Part shown: one piece after another, positions 24,808 to 33,350 of the stretch
How positions within the stretch are numbered: position 1 is the first letter of the stretch
Layout of the letters: every line of letters starts with the position of its first letter
Origin: Pedobacter psychrodurus
Lineage (GTDB): Bacteria; Bacteroidota; Bacteroidia; Sphingobacteriales; Sphingobacteriaceae
DNA: 45,746 bases
Assembly (NCBI RefSeq): GCF_004331735.1
Contig: NZ_SJSO01000033.1
Location: forward strand, 1 to 45,746
Direction of reading: 5' to 3'
The notes under the pieces: generated by a model
Seen by the model: only the letters and a program-made list of their open reading frames with translations
What the model was told of the DNA's origin: nothing
Databases searched by the model: none
Translations under genes and position numbers: made by a program

Positions 24808-25614
24808 ATGAAAAAGTTATTTTTAACAGCAAGTGTTGCTGGAATATTATTATTTAACTCCTGTTCTACTGTTCCTTTAACAGGTCGTAGTCGATTTGAT
24901 TTAGTGAGTAATGACCAGGTTTTGCCGATGGCATTTCAAGCTTACAGCACTTTTTTAACGGAGAATAAAACGACAGTTTTACCCGCGTCGAATGCGCAGG
25001 CTTTGAAAGTTAAAACTGTTGGTAGTAGATTAATTACGGCAGTAAAATCATATATGAACAGCAATAACTATGGTAATCTAATTGCAGATTACCAGTGGGA
25101 AGTTAATGTAGTACAGAACAATGAGAAAAATGCTTGGTGCATGCCAGGGGGGAAGATTGTGGTTTATACGGGTATTTTGCCTGTTACCCAAGATGACGCT
25201 GGTTTAGCCACAGTAATGGGGCATGAGATTGCCCATGCCATTGCTGGTCACTCCGCAGAACGGATGTCGCAAGAAATGGTTGCCCAGGGTATTGGTGCAG
25301 CAGCAGGTGTTGCATTATCTAAAAATCCAAAAACACAATCTATTTTTAATACCCTTTATGGTGTTGGTACGCCAGTGGCAATGTTAAAATTCAGTCGCAA
25401 CCAAGAATTAGAGGCCGATCGTTTAGGGTTGATTTTTATGGCAATGGCTGGGTACAATCCACAAAATGCTACCAGTTTCTGGAACAGGATGTCGTCGGCA
25501 TCTGCAGGAGCCCAAAAACCAGCCGAGTTTTTAAGTACCCACCCAAGCGATGCTACACGTATTGCACAGATCCAAAAATATTTACCTGAGGCACAGCAGT
25601 ATTATAAAAAATAA
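24808..25614 (+). CDS. M48-family metalloprotease lipoprotein
   Basis: A 268-residue periplasmic lipoprotein (lipobox Cys19 in LFNSC) with an M48 peptidase domain. Zinc ligands are His139 and His143 in HEIAHAIAGH, with Glu140 as base, and the third ligand Glu in NQELEADRLGL. It resembles the LoiP/BepA group of outer-membrane quality-control proteases but lacks a BepA-type TPR domain. Followed by a hairpin terminator. Confidence 0.92.
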   Translation: MKKLFLTASVAGILLFNSCSTVPLTGRSRFDLVSNDQVLPMAFQAYSTFLTENKTTVLPASNAQALKVKTVGSRLITAVKSYMNSNNYGNLIADYQWEVNVVQNNEKNAWCMPGGKIVVYTGILPVTQDDAGLATVMGHEIAHAIAGHSAERMSQEMVAQGIGAAAGVALSKNPKTQSIFNTLYGVGTPVAMLKFSRNQELEADRLGLIFMAMAGYNPQNATSFWNRMSSASAGAQKPAEFLSTHPSDATRIAQIQKYLPEAQQYYKK

Positions 25615-25633
25615 GGTATAGGGCTTAAGGTTT

Positions 25634-25677
25634 AAGGTGGAAGGTTTTTGCATGATGCAGAATTTTCCACCTTTTTT
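25634..25677 (+). terminator. Terminator after the M48 protease gene
   Basis: Arms AAGGTGGAA (25634-25642) and TTCCACCTT (25665-25673) with a loop that itself contains TGCATGATGCA, followed by a T run. It begins 20 bases past the stop codon. Confidence 0.75.
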
Positions 25678-25695
25678 GTTTGAAAATACTATTTG

Positions 25696-25774
25696 GTCTT
25701 AGCGTCTCGCTAAGACTTTTTTATTTGAATTAAAGTTTAGGGATATTGATTAAGTCGTAGCGAGACGCTATCAC
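25696..25774. repeat. Paired hairpins of the TAGCGTCTCGCTA type
   Basis: The first hairpin GTCTTAGCG-TCT-CGCTAAGAC (25696-25716) is followed by six T. About 40 bases later TAGCGAGACGCTA is the exact reverse complement of its core. The two can form either two small hairpins or one long one. A further hairpin, ATCCGATAGCTATCGGAT near 25829, leads into AATGAC. Confidence 0.7.
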
Positions 25775-25886
25775 TAGGAAAATATGGCTAGAAAATACTT
25801 GTTTTAAAGATTCTTCACTGCATCCGATAGCTATCGGATAAGAATGACAAACTATGTTATGAACAAACAAATGACAAATGAACTAA

Positions 25887-27143
25887 TCAATTACCCAACA
25901 CTTTCAAAATCGCACTGGCCTTTAACAAGCATTCTTCATATTCTAGTGCGGCATCACTTTGGTAAGTAATAGCACCTCCAACCTGAAACGATAAATATTT
26001 GGATTTAGCATGGTATAAGATGCTTCGGATAACCACATTAAAATCGAAATCTCCATCAGGGCTAATGCAGCCAAAAGAGCCAGAATAAATACCTCTTTTG
26101 GTAACTTCGTATTCTTCAATCAATTTCATGGCTTTAACCTTCGGTGCACCAGTCATAGATCCCATCGGGAAGGCATTTTTTATGGCATCAATAAAGTGGA
26201 TCTCTGGATTTAATTCACAGCTAATGGTAGAGATCATCTGATGGACCTGTGGGAAGCTGTAGATGCCGAATAATTCATTAACGGTAACAGAACCCTTAAC
26301 TGCCGATTTAGTGAGATCGTGGCGCACCAAATCGACTATCATTACATTTTCAGCCTGCTCTTTAATATCGTTTCTTAGCCGCAGCTTTATGGCTTCATCT
26401 TCTGCCAGATCAGCACTTCTTTTAGCAGTGCCTTTAATGGGTTGTGAGGTCAATTTTGATCCTCGCTTGCAAAGGAACCTTTCTGGGGTTGCAGATAAAA
26501 TATATTTATCGTGAACTTTAAAATAACCGGCAAATGGGGTGGGCGAAACTTGATTTAGCGCCTCGAAAGTTTGAACGGGATCTATTTTTATATTTTCGGC
26601 AAAAAACTCGTGACAGAAATTAACTTCATAGATATCGCCACGAATAATATGATCTTTTAAGGCTTCTACTTTTTGAACATATTCATCTCTCAACAACCGT
26701 TGCGCTATCGTTACTTTTTTAGATTGGATTTCTGGTTTAAACTGAAAGGAATCTATCTCTGCTAAAATTGATTCAGGGCCAATCAGAACCTCGGCATTGC
26801 CATTTTTAAAGGCAATTAAGTATTTTGGAACAAAAAAGTACAAATCTGGGAAATTTAAATGATCCGAATTATTAGAATGGAGGTCTTCTATTTCGTTTTT
26901 TAAATCGTAGCTGAAAAAGCCAAAAATCCACTGTTTATGAAATGAGTAAAAGCTTTTTAGTTGATCGAAAGCATTACCTGCCGCACATTTTAGTTCATGA
27001 TGTGCATCGGCCGCGATAATGAAATCGTAAGCCGAGTAGGCATCTCTGTAGTTATTTGAATCTAAAAAGCAACAAACTTCAAACTGGTTGGCCCAATGCA
27101 ACGCTTTTTGTTTAAAATTAGATATGTTTTGTAGGTTTTTCAA
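25887..27143 (-). CDS. pabB: Aminodeoxychorismate synthase component I
   Basis: A 418-residue chorismate-utilising enzyme making 4-amino-4-deoxychorismate for folate synthesis. The lysine of PIKGT (Lys237) is the PabB hallmark; anthranilate synthases have Ala there. Other family motifs are IYEVNFCHEFFAE, SATPERFL, MIVDLVRHDLTK and FPMGSMTGAPKVKAMKLIEE. The start is a TTG at 27141-27143, with a TACCTTTG box only seven bases upstream and no better ATG. No glutamine amidotransferase partner is adjacent; a class IV aminotransferase at 41.9 kb could supply the following lyase step. Confidence 0.93.
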   Translation of the reverse strand: MKNLQNISNFKQKALHWANQFEVCCFLDSNNYRDAYSAYDFIIAADAHHELKCAAGNAFDQLKSFYSFHKQWIFGFFSYDLKNEIEDLHSNNSDHLNFPDLYFFVPKYLIAFKNGNAEVLIGPESILAEIDSFQFKPEIQSKKVTIAQRLLRDEYVQKVEALKDHIIRGDIYEVNFCHEFFAENIKIDPVQTFEALNQVSPTPFAGYFKVHDKYILSATPERFLCKRGSKLTSQPIKGTAKRSADLAEDEAIKLRLRNDIKEQAENVMIVDLVRHDLTKSAVKGSVTVNELFGIYSFPQVHQMISTISCELNPEIHFIDAIKNAFPMGSMTGAPKVKAMKLIEEYEVTKRGIYSGSFGCISPDGDFDFNVVIRSILYHAKSKYLSFQVGGAITYQSDAALEYEECLLKASAILKVLGN

Positions 27144-27150
27144 GCTGCGG

Positions 27151-27158
27151 CAAAGGTA
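27151..27158 (-). promoter_or_regulatory. -7 box TACCTTTG seven bases before pabB
   Basis: Perfect TAnnTTTG on the minus strand, with CCGCAGC between its G and the TTG start. It suggests a leaderless message beginning on a non-ATG codon, which would be unusual. Confidence 0.6.
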
Positions 27159-27214
27159 GAAATAGCGTTGATAATTGTAAGAAATTAATTTTTATCTTGA
27201 ATAATAATTAAGTT

Positions 27215-27643
27215 ATGAAAGTAAAGGATCTATTTTTCCTCTGTATCGTTTTATTAATATTGGGGTGCTCGAGGGTTGGGCAAAGGAAAATTTACTTGTA
27301 CGAACTCCAAAAAGCAAAAGTAAAAATGGATATAGATATGACAGATGATTCTTGTGCCATAGTAGATATTATAGCATACTTTCCAAACACAGAAAAGTGT
27401 GGAGCAAATAAACAATTAGCAAACTTATATATGTGTAGAGAAGATTTAACAGGAGACACACTTTATGTATTTGCTGATTGTGATTCAGAGAAAAGCATTC
27501 CTTTTGATAGAGGTGTTTGTATTATGAGGAGTGATATTAAAAGTGAAGTCCCAAAAGAGATAGTGGTTTCTATACCTGATAATTTTATAATACCAAATGG
27601 GGCAAAATATGTTTTCTCCAATTTATTTTGGTTAGTGGATTGA
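27215..27643 (+). CDS. Lipoprotein of unknown function
   Basis: A 142-residue predicted lipoprotein: hydrophobic N-terminus with lipobox ILGC (Cys18). The mature part has six cysteines (in DDSCAIV, EKCGAN, YMCRED, ADCDSE, GVCIM) and no family I recognise. The DNA is more AT-rich than its neighbours and the gene stands alone between pabB and a repeat, so it may be a recent or lineage-specific acquisition. No clear promoter box seen. Confidence 0.65.
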   Translation: MKVKDLFFLCIVLLILGCSRVGQRKIYLYELQKAKVKMDIDMTDDSCAIVDIIAYFPNTEKCGANKQLANLYMCREDLTGDTLYVFADCDSEKSIPFDRGVCIMRSDIKSEVPKEIVVSIPDNFIIPNGAKYVFSNLFWLVD

Positions 27644-27701
27644 AGAGGAAAGCGTAAATTATAATCCCTGTTTGTAACTGTGATTGGTACTAGAGGAGTA
27701 A

Positions 27702-27775
27702 CGTCATTTCGACCGTAGTGGAGAAATCTGTTTCGATAGATCTCACCATTTCGCTGTGCTGCAGTCGAGATGACG
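27702..27775. repeat. GTCAT-ended imperfect palindrome
   Basis: The left arm starts CGTCATTTCGACCGTAGTGG and the right arm ends GCAGTCGAGATGACG, with AGAAATCT / AGATCTC in the inner arms. Same design as the element at 6981-7065. It separates the unknown lipoprotein gene from the converging purA. Confidence 0.7.
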
Positions 27776-27805
27776 ATTTTTTAATAATAATTAACTAAAA
27801 ACAAA

Positions 27806-27873
27806 AAAAGCAACCCGGTTATGGATTGCTTTTACATTATCGGTCGTCACCGTGAATTTATTTCTAGGTGACG
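27806..27873 (-). terminator. purA terminator with an additional upstream hairpin
   Basis: Immediately after purA on the minus strand a 7-bp hairpin forms from CGTCACC (27845-27851) and GGTGACG (27867-27873). It is followed by a stronger one: 11-bp arms at 27823-27833 and 27806-27816 (one G-T pair), then a T run. The second is the intrinsic terminator. Confidence 0.75.
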
Positions 27874-27886
27874 GAATTGAATATTT

Positions 27887-29167
27887 TTAACGTAAAGCTA
27901 AAGTTTGTGCTCTATCTGGTCCTACTGAAAGGAATTTAATTGGCACTTCTAGTTCTTTTTCTAAGAACGCAATATAATCATTCAATTTAGCTGGAATTTG
28001 ATCTACAGAAGTAATTTTAGTTACATCAGTAGCCCAACCGTCAATTGCTTTCAATACAGGTTTTGGTTCGATAGAAATGATATCATATGGCATGTAATCA
28101 ATCGTTTCACCATTATATTCGTAATGCGTACAAGCATAAATGGTATCAAAAGTATCCAAAACATCAGCTTTCATCATAATTAACTCAGTTACACCGTTTA
28201 ACATGATGGCATATTTTAATGCAGGAAGATCAATCCAACCACAACGACGGGCACGGCCTGTAGTTGCGCCAAACTCGTGACCTAAAGCGCGTAAATTTTC
28301 GCCAACCTCGTTATCTAATTCAGTAGGAAAAGGACCGCCACCAACACGCGTGCAATACGCTTTAAAGATACCATAAACAGCACCTACTTTATTAGGCGCA
28401 ATACCTAAACCAGTGCAGGCACCTGCTGTTGTTGTATTACTAGAAGTTACAAAAGGGTATGAACCGAAATCTACATCTAATAAAGTTCCTTGTGCACCTT
28501 CTGCTAAAACCGCTTTTCCTTCTTTTAAGAAGCCATTCACATAATGTTCGCTATCTACGTGAGGAATGGTTTTTAAGAATTCGATTGCTTCAAAGAATGA
28601 TGCTTCTTTTTCGGCCAATTCATATTCGAAACCTTCGTAATGAGAAAGGATTTCAGTGTGTTTCTCTACCAATTTAGCGTAACGCTCTTTAAAATCAGGT
28701 AGCGTAGTATCGCCAACACGCAAACCATTACGGCCAGTTTTATCCATATAAGTTGGACCAATACCTTTTAAGGTTGATCCAATTTTATTTTTACCCATGC
28801 GTGCTTCGTTAGCAGCATCCAATAATTGGTGGGTTGGTAAAATTAAGTGCGCTTTACGGGCAATCACCAATTTGCCATCGGCAACAGGATCATGACCAGC
28901 TTTTTTTAAATTATCTAACTCTCTTTTTAGGATAATAGGGTCGATTACTACACCATTACCAATAAGGTTCATGGTTTTTTCGTTAAAAATTCCTGAAGGG
29001 ATTGTATTTAAAACGAATTTTTTGCCATCAAACTCTAAAGTATGTCCGGCATTTGGGCCACCCTGAAAACGGGCAATAAGATCATATTTTGGACTTAGTA
29101 CATCAACGATTTTTCCCTTTCCTTCATCACCCCATTGCAGGCCGAGAAGTACATCTACTTGCGTCAT
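27887..29167 (-). CDS. purA: Adenylosuccinate synthetase
   Basis: A 426-residue GTP-dependent enzyme joining IMP and aspartate, the first committed step to AMP. Motifs are QWGDEGKGKIVD (catalytic Asp and P-loop), GGPNAGHT with the catalytic His, the GSTLKGIGPTYMDKTGRNGLRV loop region, EGAQGTLLDVDFGSYPFVTS, and the TTGRARRCGWID base-recognition segment. Normal length. It begins 38 bases after the Fur-family gene and has no own -7 box, so the two are probably one operon. Confidence 0.97.
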   Translation of the reverse strand: MTQVDVLLGLQWGDEGKGKIVDVLSPKYDLIARFQGGPNAGHTLEFDGKKFVLNTIPSGIFNEKTMNLIGNGVVIDPIILKRELDNLKKAGHDPVADGKLVIARKAHLILPTHQLLDAANEARMGKNKIGSTLKGIGPTYMDKTGRNGLRVGDTTLPDFKERYAKLVEKHTEILSHYEGFEYELAEKEASFFEAIEFLKTIPHVDSEHYVNGFLKEGKAVLAEGAQGTLLDVDFGSYPFVTSSNTTTAGACTGLGIAPNKVGAVYGIFKAYCTRVGGGPFPTELDNEVGENLRALGHEFGATTGRARRCGWIDLPALKYAIMLNGVTELIMMKADVLDTFDTIYACTHYEYNGETIDYMPYDIISIEPKPVLKAIDGWATDVTKITSVDQIPAKLNDYIAFLEKELEVPIKFLSVGPDRAQTLALR

Positions 29168-29205
29168 TATTTAATAAATTAAGCTGGTTTTATTTGTATT
29201 ATGAT

Positions 29206-29703
29206 TTAATTTTGTTTGATTTTTTCGGCTGTCGCTGCACTTTCGCTTACTTTTCTGGCCATACTGCAATCAGAGCAGAAGCCATAAAGATTTAATGAAT
29301 GGTGTTTAACATCAAATTTTAAAAGATCACCAACCATGGTTTGGATTTGGTGTATTCGAGGATCGCAGAATTCTACTACTTTACCACATTCGATACAAAT
29401 TACGTGATCGTGTTGGCGGTAACCATAAGATTTTTCGAATTGTGCCATGTTTTTACCAAACTGGTGCTTGGTAACTAAATCGCATGAAACCAATAACTCC
29501 AATGTGTTATAAACCGTAGCACGACTTACGCGGTACTTTTGGTTTTTCATGTGGATATAAAGGGTTTCTACATCAAAGTGATCATTTCTTGAATATATTT
29601 CTTCCAATATAGCGAAACGCTCTGGTGTTTTACGTAGATTTTTGTTTTCTAAATAAGCCTCAAAAATCTTGCGAACGAGCTCATTTGTTTTTTGTTCAGA
29701 CAT
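29206..29703 (-). CDS. Fur-family metal- or peroxide-sensing regulator
   Basis: A 165-residue Fur superfamily repressor with an N-terminal winged helix (about 1-95; RVSRATVYNTLELLVSCDLV is the recognition region) and a C-terminal dimerisation domain. Two CxxC pairs (CIEC, CSDC) form the structural zinc site, and HDHVICIECGKVVEF contains sensing-site histidines. Fur, PerR and Zur cannot be separated from this alone. It has a clean -7 box and is followed by purA. Confidence 0.92.
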   Translation of the reverse strand: MSEQKTNELVRKIFEAYLENKNLRKTPERFAILEEIYSRNDHFDVETLYIHMKNQKYRVSRATVYNTLELLVSCDLVTKHQFGKNMAQFEKSYGYRQHDHVICIECGKVVEFCDPRIHQIQTMVGDLLKFDVKHHSLNLYGFCSDCSMARKVSESAATAEKIKQN

Positions 29704-29720
29704 AGTTTTTAAACTCCATT

Positions 29721-29728
29721 CAAAGGTA
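29721..29728 (-). promoter_or_regulatory. -7 box TACCTTTG for the fur-like gene and probably purA
   Basis: Perfect TAnnTTTG on the minus strand, 17 bases before the ATG at 29703. Confidence 0.65.
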
Positions 29729-29743
29729 GGTAAATTGTTTTAA

Positions 29744-29892
29744 AAAATGATTACACCGATCAAATGATTACACAGATTTGTAATTAGTCGGAGGTTTGGG
29801 GTCGGGAGGCAGAAGTTTAAATTGCAAATAACTTGCAACTTAGGCCTCAAAATCCTGACTTCCGACATCGGCCTTCGGACTTTCTGACTGCC
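29744..29892. repeat. Short repeats and palindrome between fur-like and rsh genes
   Basis: Two near-identical copies of AAATGATTACACNGAT (about 29744-29759 and 29762-29777). They are followed by an imperfect inverted repeat whose left arm contains GTCGGGAGGCAGAAG and right arm contains CCTGACTTCCGAC, enclosing a small hairpin TTGCAAATAACTTGCAA. The AGTCGG text recurs at 13.4 kb. Confidence 0.55.
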
Positions 29893-32100
29893 TTAGGCAT
29901 CAAATCTCGTTACTCCGGTAACCCCTCTAACTTTTAATAAATTTCTAATCAGGTTTTCCAGGTGTTCAGTATCGTTTACGAAAATCATGATTGAACCATC
30001 AAAAATCCCTTCATTAGTATCGACGGTAATTGATCTCATATTTACTTTAAAGTCGGTCGAAATAACCCTGGTAATGTTATTGATCAAGCCAACATCATCA
30101 ATACCTACAATGCGTAGGCCAGTTAAGAAAGTTAATTCCTGTTGTTTGTTCCATTTGGCTTTTACCACTCGATAACCATAATTGGCCATCAGTTGTGCGG
30201 CATTAGGGCAGTTGGTACGGTGTATTTTAATGCCTTCGCTCACGGTAATAAAACCAAAAACATCATCTCCAGGAATTGGGTTACAACAGGCAGCCAATGT
30301 ATAATCAATGCGCTGCATATCTTCACCAATGAGTAAAATATCAGATTCTCCACCTTTAATTTTACTTTTAACTCCATCAACTGATAAGTTTTCAGGACGT
30401 TCCGGACCACGGTTTTCGACTTCTTTCTCGCTCGATAGATATTCTTTTATATCTTTCAGTTCGATTTTTCCCAGGGCAACATTAACGAATAGTTCTTGTG
30501 TAGAAGGCAGTTTAAAGAAATAACTTAGCTTTTGTAAATTATCAGTATTGTAGGTGATTTTTAACGATTTCAGCTTCCTTTCTAAGATTTCTTTGCCATT
30601 TTCGGCAATTTTCCGCTTTTCTTCCTTTAAAGATGATTTAATTTTCGATTTGGCTTTAGCAGTAACCACCACGTTTAGCCAATCTTCTTTAGGGGTTTGC
30701 TTGCTCGAGGTGATAATCTCTACCTGATCGCCATTTTGCAGTTTGTAAGAGATCGGAACCAGTTTGTGGTTCACTTTAGCGCCGATACAGGTGGCACCCA
30801 CATCGGTATGGATCTCGAAAGCAAAATCTAATGCCGTAGCACCTAAAGGCAACTGGATCAAAGCACCTTTTGGCGTGAAAATAAAAATCTCATCCGAGAA
30901 AAGGTTCATTTTGAAATCATCCAGAAAATCTAAAGCATTCGCCTCAGGGTTACTCAACATTTCGCGAACTTTCTGGATCCATTGATCTAATCCATTATCG
31001 TTACTCGATTCTTTGTATTTCCAGTGTGCAGCAAAACCTTTCTCTGCAATTTCATTCATGCGCTGTGTACGGATCTGTACCTCAACCCATTGTCCCCGTG
31101 GACCCATTACCGTAGTATGTAAACTTTCGTAGCCATTTCCTTTTGGTGAGGAAACCCAATCGCGTAAGCGGTCTGGATTAGGGCGATACAAATCGGTTAC
31201 AATAGAATAAGCTTTCCAACAATCTGCCTTTTCATTTTCGGGCGCCGAATCCAAAATAATCCGAATGGCAAAAAGATCATAAACCTCTTCGAAAGGAATG
31301 TTTTTCTTTTTCATCTTGTTCCAGATGGAGTGGATTGATTTCGGCCTGCCATACACATCGGCTACTAAACCCTGTTCATGGACGATTTCGTCAATAGGCT
31401 CCACAAATTTTTTGATGAAAAGCGCACGTTCTGTTTTTTTCTCGTTTAATTTTTTTGCGATAAATTTGTAAGTGTCGGGGTCAAGATATTTCATCGAAAG
31501 ATCTTCCAACTCCGATTTTATGGCATACAAACCCAACCGATGGGCTAATGGCGCATATAGATAAATGGTTTCTGAAGCGATTTTAAGCTGTTTGTGACGC
31601 GGCATAAAGTCCATTGTACGCATATTATGCAAACGATCGGCAAGTTTGATGAGGATTACCCTCACATCATCTGCCAGGGTTAGCAGCATTTTACGGAAAT
31701 TCTCGGCCTGTAAAGAGCTATTGGTATCGAAAACGCCAGATATTTTAGTTAAACCATCGATAATTTTAGCGGTTTTCTTGCCAAATTCGCGCTCAATATC
31801 TTCTAAAGTGATGTCGGTGTCTTCTACCACATCATGCAATAAAGCGCAAACAATAGAGGTTGTACCCAGGCCAATTTCTTCAGCAGCAATCTGCGCCACC
31901 GCAATAGGGTGGTAGATATAAGGTTCGCCAGATTTACGCCGCATATCTTTATGGCTCTCCAATGCCATATCAAAAGCTTTCCTGATTTCTTTTTTATCGC
32001 CCTTCTGTAAAGTAGATTTGCTTGCCCGTAATAATGCCCTATATCTTTTTAGAATCTCTTGCTTTTCCGCCTCTAAATCAATCACTAACTCTGTTTTCAT
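29893..32100 (-). CDS. rsh: Bifunctional (p)ppGpp synthetase/hydrolase, RelA/SpoT family
   Basis: A 735-residue stringent-response enzyme. The HD hydrolase domain is about 45-200 with an intact HD motif in ALLHDVVEDTDITLEDIE, so hydrolase activity is expected. The synthetase domain is about 240-370 with SSPKGNGYESLHTTV and the EVQIRTQRMNEIAEKGFAAH segment; the TGS domain is about 395-460, and the C-terminal ACT domain about 655-735. A zinc-finger-like CCNPIPGDD precedes the ACT domain. It is divergent from the DUF4294 gene. Confidence 0.96.
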   Translation of the reverse strand: MKTELVIDLEAEKQEILKRYRALLRASKSTLQKGDKKEIRKAFDMALESHKDMRRKSGEPYIYHPIAVAQIAAEEIGLGTTSIVCALLHDVVEDTDITLEDIEREFGKKTAKIIDGLTKISGVFDTNSSLQAENFRKMLLTLADDVRVILIKLADRLHNMRTMDFMPRHKQLKIASETIYLYAPLAHRLGLYAIKSELEDLSMKYLDPDTYKFIAKKLNEKKTERALFIKKFVEPIDEIVHEQGLVADVYGRPKSIHSIWNKMKKKNIPFEEVYDLFAIRIILDSAPENEKADCWKAYSIVTDLYRPNPDRLRDWVSSPKGNGYESLHTTVMGPRGQWVEVQIRTQRMNEIAEKGFAAHWKYKESSNDNGLDQWIQKVREMLSNPEANALDFLDDFKMNLFSDEIFIFTPKGALIQLPLGATALDFAFEIHTDVGATCIGAKVNHKLVPISYKLQNGDQVEIITSSKQTPKEDWLNVVVTAKAKSKIKSSLKEEKRKIAENGKEILERKLKSLKITYNTDNLQKLSYFFKLPSTQELFVNVALGKIELKDIKEYLSSEKEVENRGPERPENLSVDGVKSKIKGGESDILLIGEDMQRIDYTLAACCNPIPGDDVFGFITVSEGIKIHRTNCPNAAQLMANYGYRVVKAKWNKQQELTFLTGLRIVGIDDVGLINNITRVISTDFKVNMRSITVDTNEGIFDGSIMIFVNDTEHLENLIRNLLKVRGVTGVTRFDA

Positions 32101-32150
32101 TTGTATTTTTTGCGTAAAAATTGCGTCTTATTTATGAATAAAACTTATAT

Positions 32151-32194
32151 TAGTTTTGTGAAACACCTAATATATGAAATAACACCTAACTTTG
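32151..32194 (+). promoter_or_regulatory. Two -7 boxes upstream of the DUF4294-gpx-bshB1 run
   Basis: TAGTTTTG at 32151-32158 and TAACTTTG at 32187-32194 both match TAnnTTTG. A direct repeat AACACCTAA lies at 32162-32170 and 32181-32189, the second copy overlapping the downstream box. The nearer box is 15 bases before the ATG. Two start sites, or one promoter with a repeat-binding regulator, would fit. Confidence 0.55.
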
Positions 32195-32209
32195 TAAAAG
32201 TATAAATTT

Positions 32210-32824
32210 ATGAAAATTAAAGGGCTCTTTTTTCTTTGTATTGTAATGATTTGTAGCATTTCGCTATGGGCTCAGGATCCTGCAGCACCAATATTCCCAA
32301 AATTGGGTAAAAGCGATACAATAAGAGTAGCCTCAACAAACGATAATGGTGTAATGATTCCGTGGATGCAACTTAACGATGTATCCATTTATGCACTAAG
32401 AATCTGGAAATCGCCGGCAGAAAGAGCTGCATATAATCGCTTAAGGTATAATGTATTAAAAGTAATGCCCTATGCATTATTTGCTAAACGTAGGTACGAA
32501 CAACTGGAACAAGATATTGCCCGAACACCTGAGAAAAAGGAACAGAAACAACTGGTTAAACAATGTGATAAAGAAATTAAAGACATGTTTAACCGCGAAA
32601 TAAAGGATTTGACGATTACTCAAGGTCAGATTTTAACGAAACTGATCGACCGTGAAGTGGGTAGAACAACATACGATATTGTAAAGCAGACCAAAGGCGG
32701 TTTTGCTGCATTTTCTTATCAGATTGTTGCTCGTGTGGTAGGACATAATTTAAAAAGCACTTACAATCCGAATGAGGATAGGGATATTGAATCCATTATC
32801 CGCACTTCAGGATTTTATCAATAA
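32210..32824 (+). CDS. Exported DUF4294 family protein
   Basis: A 204-residue protein with a signal peptide (1-21, ending SLWAQ). The domain contains the DUF4294 pattern: the start GVMIPWMQLNDVSIYALRIW, the long basic helical region RLRYNVLKVMPYALFAKRRY and the C-terminal TKGGFAAFSYQIVARVVGHN. A Bacteroidota-restricted family, function not known to me. First gene of a likely operon with a glutathione-peroxidase-like gene six bases downstream. Confidence 0.82.
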   Translation: MKIKGLFFLCIVMICSISLWAQDPAAPIFPKLGKSDTIRVASTNDNGVMIPWMQLNDVSIYALRIWKSPAERAAYNRLRYNVLKVMPYALFAKRRYEQLEQDIARTPEKKEQKQLVKQCDKEIKDMFNREIKDLTITQGQILTKLIDREVGRTTYDIVKQTKGGFAAFSYQIVARVVGHNLKSTYNPNEDRDIESIIRTSGFYQ

Positions 32825-32830
32825 CATATA

Positions 32831-33343
32831 ATGCAGGAACGCATTCCGAATATTTACTCGTTTAAGGTTAAAAAAATCAACGGCGAAGAGCAGCCATTAT
32901 CAGCCTACCGCAATAAAGTTGTTTTAATTGTAAATACTGCATCAGCGTGTGGTTTTACACCACAATTAAAGGAACTGCAGCAGCTTAAAGATGAAATTAA
33001 TAGTCCTGATTTTGAAATCCTGGGCTTTCCCACAAACGATTTTGGAAAACAGGAACCATTAAACGGTTCTGACATCTCCTCTTTTTGCGAGATTAACCAT
33101 GGTGTAAAATTTCCGGTTTTTGATAAGATTATGGTTCGAGGAGCGCATGCTCATCCGCTTTATCAATTCCTGAGCGAGAAAAAGCAAAACACAAAATTAA
33201 GTTCGAAACCCCGTTGGAACTTTCATAAATACATCGTGAACAAAAATGGCGAGCTTGAAGATTATTTTTTACCGTTCACCAAGCCATTGAGTTCGAAAAT
33301 TAAAAAGAAAATTCAGCAACTGCTGAACCAAAATGCCCAATAA
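32831..33343 (+). CDS. Thiol peroxidase of the glutathione peroxidase family
   Basis: A 170-residue peroxidase with peroxidatic Cys40 in NTASACGFTP, and Trp and Asn of the active site in RWNFHKY. The catalytic Gln of the usual NQFG is Asp here (TNDFGKQEP), and the usual Cys of FPCN is Thr. Cys86 in SSFCEINHGVKFP matches the resolving Cys of thioredoxin-dependent 2-Cys members, so the reductant is likely thioredoxin rather than glutathione. It is followed after seven bases by bshB1, which makes a bacillithiol link attractive but unproven. Confidence 0.9.
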   Translation: MQERIPNIYSFKVKKINGEEQPLSAYRNKVVLIVNTASACGFTPQLKELQQLKDEINSPDFEILGFPTNDFGKQEPLNGSDISSFCEINHGVKFPVFDKIMVRGAHAHPLYQFLSEKKQNTKLSSKPRWNFHKYIVNKNGELEDYFLPFTKPLSSKIKKKIQQLLNQNAQ

Positions 33344-33350
33344 TTACATC

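Noticed and set aside
28459..28677. + strand frame rich in Leu/Arg inside purA
   Set aside because: Antisense shadow of a strongly conserved enzyme; no start context or promoter.
27215..32254. Similar N-termini of the orphan lipoprotein and the DUF4294 protein (MKVKDLFFLCIV / MKIKGLFFLCIV)
   Set aside because: The similarity stops within the signal peptide; the mature proteins are unrelated, so gene duplication is not supported.
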